A DNA stretch of 64,000 bases. It comes from Larkinella bovis. Lineage in GTDB: Bacteria > Bacteroidota > Bacteroidia > Cytophagales > Spirosomataceae. The notes under the pieces were generated by a model. The model was not told the origin of the DNA. It saw nothing but the letters and a program-made list of their open reading frames with translations, and ran no database searches. Of the stretch, positions 1 to 7,531 are shown in pieces; position 1 is the stretch's first letter, and every line of letters begins with the position of its first letter. The position numbers were made by a program, and so were the translations under genes. The stretch covers positions 868,001 to 932,000 of the forward strand of contig NZ_JBHSMA010000002.1 of assembly GCF_042655385.1 (NCBI RefSeq). The letters run 5' to 3'.

Positions 1-159
1 GAGGCTATCCAACACACCATCCGTGTCAGCCGCAGCTACGAGCCGGATCCTGAGCGGTTTCAGTACTACCAACGCCACTATCAGTTGTATCAGGAACTGA
101 TTCAATCCATGGAGCAGCCGTGGCAACAGATGGAACGACACCAGGCGACGACCACCTGA
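1..159 (+). CDS. FGGY-family carbohydrate kinase, C-terminal end (partial)
   Basis: Frame 1 is open from the window edge to a TGA at 157-159 and gives the last 52 residues of a protein. The tail holds the pattern Y-E-P-D-P-E-R followed by closely spaced tyrosines (YYQRHYQLYQEL), which is how many FGGY sugar kinases (xylulokinase or gluconokinase type) end. Those enzymes phosphorylate a sugar or polyol with ATP in the cytoplasm. The catalytic domains lie outside the window, so the substrate cannot be named. The assignment rests only on this C-terminal motif. No terminator is obvious before the convergent gene that ends at 205. Confidence 0.55.
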   Translation, partial: EAIQHTIRVSRSYEPDPERFQYYQRHYQLYQELIQSMEQPWQQMERHQATTT

Positions 160-204
160 TTGGGATTTCACCCGGCAACAACTGCTGTATTTAGGTATAA
201 AATG

Positions 205-1098
205 TTATTCAGGCAGGTGCGGTAACATTACGCGCAATTTCCCCGGCCAGATTTCGGCCGTGATTTCCCGGATTTTCCCCCGGTATTCGCCGTCGATCTG
301 GAAATAAGCTTTCCGTTTGGTGACAATGTGCACCGAGGTGGCCGGGAAAATTTCGATATGCTTCGGATCGAACGGCCGAAAATGAATGAACATGCGTAGA
401 ATGGCCAAAAGTGAAAGTTGCCGAATCACCACGACTTCAAATTTGCCGTCGGCCACGTCGCCGTCGGGGTTGATGATTGCCCCCGTGCCGTACATCCGGG
501 CGTTGGCCAGCACGACCATGAAACCCGACCGTAGGACTTCCTCGTTACCGGTTGAAATCCGCACCTTCAGCAGGCGTCTCCGCATCAGAACCCGCAAGGC
601 GCCCCGGGCATAACCGAGTTTGCCCCGTATTTTGCCCTCATCAAAATACTTGACCAGTTGGGCGTTCATACCGATATCGCTCAGGTGCAGACAGTGCTCG
701 GTACCGTTGATGCAAATCAGGTCGATCGGTTTTGCAAGACCGTTGACAACGATCTCCAGGCTTTCCTCCAGCGTGGCAGGAATATTCAGTTCTTTCGCCA
801 TGCCGTTGGCCGACCCCGCCGGTATAATCCCCAGTGGTAGATTTGCGTTTAGGGCGTGTTCGGCCACAAACTTGATGGTGCCGTCTCCGCCCACGGCCAC
901 CAGCCGGTCTGGCTGGTGCAATGCGATTTGTTTGGGGAGCTCTTCGTTATCGTTTTTGCCATCTAACAGGAATAACTCGACTGTATGGGGATGCTTTTCA
1001 AAGAAATTATGGATACCCACTTCCCATTCGGATTTATCCTGTCCGCCGGAAATCGGGTTGATAGCGAACAGAAATTTTAACTTTTTGGCTTCCGGCAT
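205..1098 (-). CDS. YegS/DAGK-like lipid kinase
   Basis: This 297-residue protein has the diacylglycerol-kinase catalytic fold. Near the N-terminus is an N-P-x-S-G-G motif (residues 14-19), followed by the nucleotide-binding G-G-D-G-T at 70-74 and the P-A-G-S-A-N-G-M-A motif at about 93-101. The C-terminal lobe has the usual D-G-D-x-x-D-G-K-F turn. Length fits the YegS/BmrU family, soluble enzymes that phosphorylate diacylglycerol, sphingoid or related lipids at the membrane face. The exact lipid cannot be told from sequence; sphingolipid-making Bacteroidota often carry such kinases. The gene is divergent from the App1-like gene at 1250, with about 150 bases between them. Confidence 0.85.
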   Translation of the reverse strand: MPEAKKLKFLFAINPISGGQDKSEWEVGIHNFFEKHPHTVELFLLDGKNDNEELPKQIALHQPDRLVAVGGDGTIKFVAEHALNANLPLGIIPAGSANGMAKELNIPATLEESLEIVVNGLAKPIDLICINGTEHCLHLSDIGMNAQLVKYFDEGKIRGKLGYARGALRVLMRRRLLKVRISTGNEEVLRSGFMVVLANARMYGTGAIINPDGDVADGKFEVVVIRQLSLLAILRMFIHFRPFDPKHIEIFPATSVHIVTKRKAYFQIDGEYRGKIREITAEIWPGKLRVMLPHLPE

Positions 1099-1249
1099 AG
1101 TTTCTGAATTAATTTACAGGATACGGTTTTTTGGCTTTCGGTCGCTGACGGATTTACAGCTGATCATCAGTTACTTGGCGTTAATCTCTGCGGAGACCAT
1201 ACCGAAAATCGAATGCTGTAAACCGAATAGTACAACGTATAAACAAAGA

Positions 1250-2311
1250 ATGGCGGCAAGTGGCGGCATAAAAAATAAATTCTTAACCTGGCTTCGCATC
1301 AGCAATAAGCCCGTGGTGAAAGTGTACCGGGGGTATGTTCAGCAGGAAAAGGCCGTACTTTTTGGCCATGTGCTCCGGTTGAGTCCGCTGCCGCGCAAAA
1401 AATACCGGAAGAATTTCTGGGTGAATACCTTTGCCTTACTTCGCCTGTTCATTACGCGCCCGGTTCAGGGAGCAACCGTCAAAGTGAAGGGGATTCAGCA
1501 GGATGTGCGGTACGTGACGGAGAAAGACGGTTTTTTTCGGCTGGAATGGACGCCCGAAAAACCGTTTCCGCCCGGTTGGCACCCGGTCGAAGTGGACCTG
1601 ATCACCGACTATCTGGGACCGGACAAGCCGGTAGCCACGGGGGAAGGAGCCGTCTACCGCTCGCATCCGACGCAGTATGGACTGGTCTCCGATATCGACG
1701 ATACGTTTCTGATTTCACATTCCGCCAATCTCCGGAAACGCCTGCGCGTGCTGTTGACCGAGAATGCGTACAGCCGCGATCCCTTTGAGGGCGTGGTCAG
1801 GCATTACCAGCTGCTGGCGCGGGCCGGAACGATGCCCGAAGCGCCCAACCCGTTCTTTTATGTATCGAGCAGTGAATGGAATCTCTACGACTACATTCTA
1901 ACCTTCTGCGAGAAAAACCAGCTGCCGGACGGCGTTTACCTGCTGAGCCAGATCAAGCGGTTTCGCGAGATCTGGAAAACCGGGCAGAATAAACACGTCA
2001 CCAAGTTTGCGCGAATTGTCCGGATTCTGGAGGCTTTTCCCGACATGAAATTTGTCCTGCTGGGCGACGATACGCAGGAAGACCCTAACATCTATACGTC
2101 GCTGGTGTCGCACTTTCCGCAGCAAATCCGGTGTGTCTATTTGCGCCGGGTGCATAAAAATAACGAAGCCCGAACCCAGGTATTTGTCGATCAAATCACG
2201 GCCGCCGGGGTACCCTGCTGCTACTTCACGCATAGCGCCGAAGCGATTCGGCATTCGGAACGCATTGGATTGGTGGAGGCAACCGGATCAAAAAATAGCG
2301 AATCGCGTTAA
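1250..2311 (+). CDS. App1-type (DUF2183) phosphatase-domain protein
   Basis: The protein has 353 residues from the ATG at 1250. The frame stays open upstream to 620, but that part lies antisense to the lipid kinase and is not coding-like. The C-terminal half carries S-D-I-D-D-T-F with D148, D150 and T152, the D-x-D-x-T signature of HAD-like phosphatases, and later L-L-G-D-D-T-Q-E-D, typical of the App1 catalytic domain. The N-terminal 140 residues form a beta-rich domain (GATVKVKG...GFFRLEW) seen in bacterial homologues. Yeast App1 is a Mg-dependent phosphatidate phosphatase, so lipid phosphate hydrolysis is the natural guess. Its position next to a lipid kinase supports a lipid role, but this is inference. 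Confidence 0.8.
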   Translation: MAASGGIKNKFLTWLRISNKPVVKVYRGYVQQEKAVLFGHVLRLSPLPRKKYRKNFWVNTFALLRLFITRPVQGATVKVKGIQQDVRYVTEKDGFFRLEWTPEKPFPPGWHPVEVDLITDYLGPDKPVATGEGAVYRSHPTQYGLVSDIDDTFLISHSANLRKRLRVLLTENAYSRDPFEGVVRHYQLLARAGTMPEAPNPFFYVSSSEWNLYDYILTFCEKNQLPDGVYLLSQIKRFREIWKTGQNKHVTKFARIVRILEAFPDMKFVLLGDDTQEDPNIYTSLVSHFPQQIRCVYLRRVHKNNEARTQVFVDQITAAGVPCCYFTHSAEAIRHSERIGLVEATGSKNSESR

Positions 2312-2363
2312 ACAAAGACCGTTCCATTCGGCAAAACGAGACTGCGGAGCTTACTTTCTTCCA

Positions 2364-4499
2364 CTAACGGGGCAGATAAACGCTGAAGGTGGCTCCCTCG
2401 TTGACCCGGCTACTGGCGGTGATGGCCCCCCCATGATTGGCGGCTACTTTTTCACAAATGGCCAGGCCAATGCCCGTACCCGGGTATTCACTTTTGCCGT
2501 GCAACCGTTGAAAAACCTGAAAAATCCGATCCCGGTACTTTTCGTCAAAACCGATGCCGTTGTCGGATACGTCAATGCGGTGGTATTCGGCCACCTGCCG
2601 AACGGGTTTCACCCCGGGTGGCAAGTCTGCCTGCCGGACGATGCCCGACCGGATCGAGATGTGAGAAGTGCCGTCACTTCGGCGAAATTTAAGCGCATTA
2701 CTTAGCAGGTTCTGAAATAACTGACCTAACTGGGTCGTATCGCCCAACACGGTGGGAAGGGGCTCGACGTGCACCTTCGCCCCCGCATCCTGAATGGTCA
2801 GTTCCAGGGTCGTCAACACCTGGTGGACAAGCTCCTGAAGCGAAATGACCACACTGGGCGGCCGCAGTCTGGAGATACGGGAGTAATTGAGCAGGTCCTT
2901 GATCAGGTGCGACATGCGGTTGGCCGCCGTTTGCATTCGTTCCAGGTAATCGATTCCCGCCCCGAGGCCTTCCTGGTGGTGTTCCTTGAGCAAGTCGCCG
3001 AACTGCTGAATCTTACGCAGGGGTTCCTGCAAATCATGCGAAGCCACATACGCGAAGGTTTGCAGGTTCTCATTCGAACGAATCAGGAGTTCATTCGCTT
3101 CTTCCAGTTCTTCATTGAGGGATGCGTACTCCTCATTGTTTGCGGCCAGTTCTTCGTTCGTAGCGGCCAGTTCTTCATTGGTTTTTTTCAATTCCTCGGC
3201 CAGCATCCGGTAGCGATTGTGACTTTCCCGCAAGGCTTGTTCAGCCGCTTTTCGCTCCGTCAGATCCCGGGTCACCTTGGAGAAACCGATCAGGGTTCCT
3301 GCGGTATTGTGTACCGCTGTAATAACGATATTGGCCCAGAACCGGCTGCCATCTTTTCGGAGCCGCCACCCCTCTTCTTCGTACTTGCCGACTTCCCGGG
3401 CCACTTTTAGCTCCCGGGCGGGCTTGCCATTGAGAATATCTTCCTCCGGATAAAAAATCGTAAAGTGCTTTCCGATGATTTCTTTCTCCAGATACCCATT
3501 AATTCGTTTTGCCCCTTCATTCCAGCTCACAATGCGCCCTTTCTCATCCAGCATGAAAATGCCATAATCGATGACCTGTTCCACTAACGCGCGGTACTGC
3601 TCCTCACTTTGGCGCAGGGATTCCTCCATCTGTTTGCGTTCGGTCAGGTCGCGGGTGACTTTTGAAAATCCGATGAGTTGGTTTTGATCATTAAACAGGG
3701 CCGTAATGACCACATTGGCCCAGAAAACGGAACCATTCTTTTTAACCCGCCAGCCTTCTTCTTCGTACTTCCCGGTTTCCGTGGCAATCTTCAGTTCACG
3801 TTCGGGCTTTTTACTTTCGAGATCCTCCAGGGTGTAAAATTGGGAAAAGTGTTTGCCAAATATTTCATGGGAACTATATCCTTTAATTCGTTTGGCGCCT
3901 TCATTCCAGGTTTGAATATGGCCCGTGCTATCCAGTAGGAAAATGGCGTAATCCCGAATTCCTTCGACCATCAAACGGTAGCGCGCTTCACTTTCCCGCA
4001 AGGCCAGCACATGGTTTTTCTTTTCGGAGGAGTCCCGAAGCAGGCAGGTAAAACCGGCGAACTGATTGAATGCGTCGTATGCCGGTGCCAGCGTCATTTC
4101 TGCCCAAAACCGGGTGCCATCTTTTTTTACTTTCCAGCCTTCCGTGATCCATTTCCCAAGTTTTCGGGTCTGGCTCAGGTCGTACTCCATTTGAATGAAA
4201 TCATTTTCGTTGGGGTAGAGAACGGCGAGTGAGAGATGGCATAAGTCGGTATCTGGATAGCCGGTTAAGACTGCTGCCGCCGGATTGAGATCGTCGACCT
4301 GCCCATCAATGTCCAGGATTAATAGGGCATCACTGATATTCTGAAGTAATAATTTGTACGTATTCAGCATGGTCACACCAGATTCTACAGCATCCATAGA
4401 ACGGGGAATGAAGGTAGCTGAAATATAACTGGAATTTGCAATCCCTCGCTGAATCAGACCGTAATCCTTTTGTATGGCATCATGAACATCTATTTTCAT
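2364..4499 (-). CDS. multi-PAS sensor histidine kinase
   Basis: This 711-residue soluble kinase has no membrane segment. It carries three PAS/PAC repeats (roughly residues 45-165, 170-290 and 300-415; the last two are near-duplicates with the same W-N-E-G-A-K-R-I and V-T-R-D-L-T-E-R-K blocks). A heptad-like coiled coil rich in N-E-E-L repeats follows at about 430-475. The phospho-acceptor is H488 in S-H-D-L-Q-E-P-L-R-K. The ATPase domain has an N box near 597 (N-L-L-S-N-A-L-K), D-N-G-I-G-F near 646 and G-T-G-I-G-L near 674. There is no receiver domain and no cognate regulator beside it. PAS domains suggest sensing of redox, light or a small ligand in the cytoplasm. A small palindrome lies about 52 bases upstream of the start. 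Confidence 0.93.
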   Translation of the reverse strand: MKIDVHDAIQKDYGLIQRGIANSSYISATFIPRSMDAVESGVTMLNTYKLLLQNISDALLILDIDGQVDDLNPAAAVLTGYPDTDLCHLSLAVLYPNENDFIQMEYDLSQTRKLGKWITEGWKVKKDGTRFWAEMTLAPAYDAFNQFAGFTCLLRDSSEKKNHVLALRESEARYRLMVEGIRDYAIFLLDSTGHIQTWNEGAKRIKGYSSHEIFGKHFSQFYTLEDLESKKPERELKIATETGKYEEEGWRVKKNGSVFWANVVITALFNDQNQLIGFSKVTRDLTERKQMEESLRQSEEQYRALVEQVIDYGIFMLDEKGRIVSWNEGAKRINGYLEKEIIGKHFTIFYPEEDILNGKPARELKVAREVGKYEEEGWRLRKDGSRFWANIVITAVHNTAGTLIGFSKVTRDLTERKAAEQALRESHNRYRMLAEELKKTNEELAATNEELAANNEEYASLNEELEEANELLIRSNENLQTFAYVASHDLQEPLRKIQQFGDLLKEHHQEGLGAGIDYLERMQTAANRMSHLIKDLLNYSRISRLRPPSVVISLQELVHQVLTTLELTIQDAGAKVHVEPLPTVLGDTTQLGQLFQNLLSNALKFRRSDGTSHISIRSGIVRQADLPPGVKPVRQVAEYHRIDVSDNGIGFDEKYRDRIFQVFQRLHGKSEYPGTGIGLAICEKVAANHGGAITASSRVNEGATFSVYLPR

Positions 4500-4778
4500 C
4501 CGATTCAGGACCAGGACAGGTAAATCCGTAGTTCGCCCTACAGGAAGGGGCCTTGTTAAACAAGGTTCGAAAAAGGGGATGGATGTTCATTTTATTGAGG
4601 GTTGCACCGATACAGCCGTACGGAAACTGTCCGCAACTACCGGCTTCGGCAAGCAGACAACCGAATACGGCCTAAGGTTTGATAAGACGCTGGCAAGGAA
4701 CTCAAATTTGGTTCAGCGCAAAAACTACTTTTTCACGCTCCAACTTTCCGACTGATCCCATCTAAGTGCCCTATAACG
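4500..4778. other. gene-free stretch upstream of the PAS kinase
   Basis: Together with the tRNA terminator this makes about 330 bases without a protein gene. It should hold the promoter of the minus-strand kinase. The one clear structure is the palindrome at 4551-4565. No ORF with a convincing product was seen on either strand. Confidence 0.5.
4551..4565. promoter_or_regulatory. 15-bp palindrome, candidate operator
   Basis: CCTTGTT and AACAAGG flank a single A, giving a perfect dyad 52-66 bases upstream of the start of the PAS kinase gene. The size and symmetry suit a dimeric regulator. It could also arise by chance, and no regulator is known. Confidence 0.3.
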
Positions 4779-4806
4779 AAAAAACCGCCCTGAAAAGAGC
4801 GGTTTA
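4779..4806 (-). terminator. rho-independent terminator after tRNA-Asp
   Basis: Read on the minus strand, AAACCGC (from 4805 down) pairs with GCGGTTT (ending near 4782), enclosing a loop of about 10 bases, and runs into a T tract. It sits about 23 bases past the 3' end of the tRNA. Confidence 0.8.
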
Positions 4807-4828
4807 CGTTTCATTTGAAGCTATTTTG

Positions 4829-4902
4829 CGGTCTGGACGGGACTCGAACCCGCGACCCCCTGCGTGACAGGCAGGTATTCTAACCAACTGAACTACCAGA
4901 CC
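4829..4902 (-). tRNA. tRNA-Asp (GTC)
   Basis: The minus strand folds as a complete cloverleaf. The acceptor arms are GGTCTGG (4902-4896) and CCAGACC (4836-4830), with discriminator G at 4829. The D arm includes AGTTGGTTAGAA, the anticodon loop CTGTCAC places GTC between CCTGC and GCAGG stems, and the T arm has GGGTTCGAGTCCC. CCA is not encoded. It delivers aspartate to GAC/GAU codons. It has its own Bacteroidota-type promoter upstream and its own terminator downstream. Confidence 0.97.
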
Positions 4903-4938
4903 ATTTCGTTTTCAAATTGTTTCCCTGAAAACGTGGTG

Positions 4939-4968
4939 CAAAGGTAGGCGCTTTTCGAAAGAACGCAA
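4939..4968 (-). promoter_or_regulatory. Bacteroidota sigma-A type promoter for tRNA-Asp
   Basis: On the minus strand TTG (4968-4966) is followed by a 19-base spacer and TACCTTTG (4946-4939). This is a full match to the TAnnTTTG -7 element of the phylum. The tRNA 5' end lies about 37 bases downstream. It is among the best-matching promoters noticed in the window. Confidence 0.7.
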
Positions 4969-4998
4969 TAGCTTTACCAAAAAAATAACGAAAAATGT

Positions 4999-5520
4999 AT
5001 GAAAAAACCGTCGACGAACGAGTATCCCGGCACCAGCCATTTTGCAAATTACATCAATCAGGTTGATACCGAGAATGTTATCGACCTCCTGCGGCAGCAA
5101 GCCGCTATGGTCGAAAGTTTATTTAAAAATTTGACGGTCATCCAGCAGAATTTCCGGTATGCCGAGGGTAAATGGTCTCCTAAGGAAATGTTGGGGCATA
5201 TGATCGACACCGAGCGAATTTTCATGTACCGCGCCCTGTGCATCGCCCGGGGAGAAACGCAGTCGCTGCCGGGCTTCGACGAGAATGCGTATGCCGATAT
5301 TGCGCAGTTCAGCCTGCAATCCCAGCAGCAATTGGTTAACCATTACGGTTTCGTACGTCAATCGACCCTGGCCCTGGCCGAAAGCCTGACCGACGAAGCG
5401 CAGGAGCGGATGGGAATTGCCAATGGGCTTGCCATTTCGTCGCGCGCCTTTTTCTCGGTGCTGGCTGGGCACGAACGGCATCACCTGAACATCCTGGCGG
5501 AACGGTATGGCATTCGGTAA
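4999..5520 (+). CDS. DinB-like metal-dependent four-helix protein
   Basis: The protein has 173 residues. It keeps the DinB/YfiT histidine pattern: H67 in L-G-H-M-I-D-T-E-R and an H-x-x-x-H pair (H158, H162) near the C-terminus, which together usually bind a divalent metal. Family members include thiol-dependent transferases and damage-inducible proteins, and most have no known substrate. G-K-W-S-P-K-E-M-L-G-H is the usual first-helix signature. The gene starts a plus-strand run with nif3-like and zinc-ribbon genes (55 bases to the next start). Its function remains undefined. Confidence 0.82.
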   Translation: MKKPSTNEYPGTSHFANYINQVDTENVIDLLRQQAAMVESLFKNLTVIQQNFRYAEGKWSPKEMLGHMIDTERIFMYRALCIARGETQSLPGFDENAYADIAQFSLQSQQQLVNHYGFVRQSTLALAESLTDEAQERMGIANGLAISSRAFFSVLAGHERHHLNILAERYGIR

Positions 5521-5575
5521 AGGCCAATGATCGCAAGGGACGAACTCAAAATCTGATAAACCGCGTAGCTATTGA

Positions 5576-6673
5576 ATGAAAATACAAGACATTACCGCCG
5601 ACCTTGAAACTTGGGCTCCTCTGGCCTACCAGGAAAGTTACGACAATGCCGGTCTGCTGGTGGGCGATGCCCGAACCACCGTGACCGGAATTCTGGTGAC
5701 GCTGGACATTACGGAAGCCGTGGTGGAGGAGGCTATTCAGAAGAAATGTAACCTCATTGTGGCCCATCACCCCATTGTGTTCCGGGGACTGAAAAAGCTG
5801 AATGGCCGGAATTATGTGGAACGGGTTGTCATCAAGGCCATCAAGCATGACATCGCCTTATATGCGGCCCATACCAATCTGGACAATATTGCGGGCGGAG
5901 TGAGTTTTAAAATCGCTGAAAAACTGAATCTTCAGCAGGTCCGTGTTCTGGCCCCCAAATCACAGGTACTGACAAAATTAGCGGTTTTTACGCCAGCAAA
6001 GGCCATACAAACGGTTCTTGCGGCCTTGTATGAAGCCGGAGCCGGACAGATAGGCGCCTACGAACATTGTTCCTTTCGGGTAGGAGGGACCGGAACGTTT
6101 AAGCCCCTGGCGGGGGCCAGTCCGGCGATCGGCCGGGTCGGGACGGAGGAAGCGGTGCAGGAAGAACGGATCGAAGTGATTTTTCCGACTTTTCTGGAAA
6201 ACCGCCTGGTTACGGCCCTCAAGAAAGCGCATCCGTATGAAGTTCCGGCGTACGATCTGTACCCACTGGCTAATGAAAATCAGGAAGTTGGCGCGGGCGC
6301 CGTCGGGGAGCTACCGGAGGCAATGGCGGAAACGGATTTTCTGGCCTATCTTAAAAACCGGATGAATCTTTCGGTGATCCGGCATACGGGGCTGCGGCAA
6401 CAACCGGTGCGTCGGGTAGCGGTCTGTGGGGGGGCAGGCGGTTTTTTGCTGAACGATGCCGTCCGGGCCGGAGCCGACGTGTTTATTACCGCCGACTACA
6501 AGTACCACGAATTTTTTGATGCCGATCAACGGACTATGATTGCCGATATTGGCCATTATGAAAGTGAAGTATTTACTAAAGACTTGATTCTACACTATTT
6601 GTTGAAAAAAAATCATACCTTTGCGGTAATTTTGTCCGAAATAGATACCAACCCGGTGTTCTACTACTCTTAG
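5576..6673 (+). CDS. Nif3-like dinuclear metal centre protein (YqfO type)
   Basis: The protein is 365 residues, the long form of the Nif3/DUF34 family with an inserted PII-like middle domain (about residues 130-235). Metal ligands are visible as H64-H65 in V-A-H-H-P-I-V-F, H in A-A-H-T-N-L-D, and the C-terminal D-I-G-H-Y-E-S-E. The family forms toroidal hexamers with two metals per subunit. It has been linked to GTP cyclohydrolase I-like activity and to metal insertion, but the physiological role is unsettled. Only 18 bases separate it from the next gene, a C4 zinc-ribbon coiled-coil protein. This Nif3/zinc-ribbon pairing is common in Bacteroidota and points to a joint role. Confidence 0.92.
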   Translation: MKIQDITADLETWAPLAYQESYDNAGLLVGDARTTVTGILVTLDITEAVVEEAIQKKCNLIVAHHPIVFRGLKKLNGRNYVERVVIKAIKHDIALYAAHTNLDNIAGGVSFKIAEKLNLQQVRVLAPKSQVLTKLAVFTPAKAIQTVLAALYEAGAGQIGAYEHCSFRVGGTGTFKPLAGASPAIGRVGTEEAVQEERIEVIFPTFLENRLVTALKKAHPYEVPAYDLYPLANENQEVGAGAVGELPEAMAETDFLAYLKNRMNLSVIRHTGLRQQPVRRVAVCGGAGGFLLNDAVRAGADVFITADYKYHEFFDADQRTMIADIGHYESEVFTKDLILHYLLKKNHTFAVILSEIDTNPVFYYS

Positions 6674-6691
6674 GCAGCAAAAACCGCACGA

Positions 6692-7441
6692 ATGGAACTG
6701 ACGATTGCGCAAAAACTCGAAGCACTTCTAAAACTTCAATCGATTGACTCTCAGCTTGATGAATTAAAAAAGATCCGCGGTGACCTGCCGGAAGAGGTGC
6801 GCGATCTGGAAGATGATATTGCCGGATTTGAGACCCGTATCGGTAAATTCAACACCGACATTCAGGGATTAGAAGAAGAAATCGACCGGAACAAGGCCGT
6901 CAAAAAAGACGCAGAACGGTTGATTGCACGCTACAAAGATCAGCAGATGAACGTCCGCAACAACCGCGAGTTCGACGCCATCTCGAAAGAAGTGGAACTG
7001 CAAACGCTGGAAATTGAATTGGCCGATAAGAAAATCAATGAGGCTTCATTCAAAATCCGGAACAAGCAGGAAGAAATCAAAGCAACGCAGTCGGCTTTGG
7101 ATGAGCGCAAGGAGGATTTGAAAGTGAAGATGCTGGAACTCAATCAGATTACTTCGGAGAGCCAGGACGAGGAGAAAGCCTTGCTGGCTAATCGGGATGA
7201 GCAGGCTACGCATATTGAAGAGCGATTGCTGAAATCGTACAATAAAATCCGGGAAAACGCGCTGAACGGCCTGGCCGTTGTCATTGTGAAACGCGGTGCC
7301 TGTGGTGGTTGCTTCAACGTGGTGCCGCCCCAGCGCCAGGCCGATATCCGGGATAAAAAGAAAATCATCGTTTGCGAGCATTGTGGTCGCATTTTCGCCG
7401 ATGTTGAAGGCGTTCCTGAGCCGGTTTCGTCGCGTCGATAA
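6692..7441 (+). CDS. coiled-coil protein with C-terminal C4 zinc ribbon
   Basis: The protein has 249 residues. Residues 5-180 are highly charged with heptad-like spacing, forming a long helical hairpin. The end carries four cysteines, C204/C207 (C-G-G-C) and C228/C231 (C-E-H-C), in the layout of the zf-RING_7 (PF02591) family. Related proteins (CdsZ-like) are thought to bind nucleic acid or act as flexible scaffolds. The molecular role here is unknown. It is probably co-transcribed with the Nif3-like gene 18 bases upstream and is followed by a terminator at 7461-7488. Confidence 0.9.
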   Translation: MELTIAQKLEALLKLQSIDSQLDELKKIRGDLPEEVRDLEDDIAGFETRIGKFNTDIQGLEEEIDRNKAVKKDAERLIARYKDQQMNVRNNREFDAISKEVELQTLEIELADKKINEASFKIRNKQEEIKATQSALDERKEDLKVKMLELNQITSESQDEEKALLANRDEQATHIEERLLKSYNKIRENALNGLAVVIVKRGACGGCFNVVPPQRQADIRDKKKIIVCEHCGRIFADVEGVPEPVSSRR

Positions 7442-7460
7442 CCCATTTCTTTTCCATTAA

Positions 7461-7488
7461 GAGGTCACCTGCTGGTGGCCTTTTTTTG
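7461..7488 (+). terminator. rho-independent terminator after the zinc-ribbon gene
   Basis: GGTCACC and GGTGGCC pair (one wobble) around a short TGCT loop and are followed by a run of seven T. It lies about 20 bases past the stop codon. Its presence argues against the possible GTG start at 7475 for the next gene. Confidence 0.75.
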
Positions 7489-7531
7489 TTCCCTGTGCTG
7501 GCAAACGGTTCGGAAACCGTATTTTCGCAGC

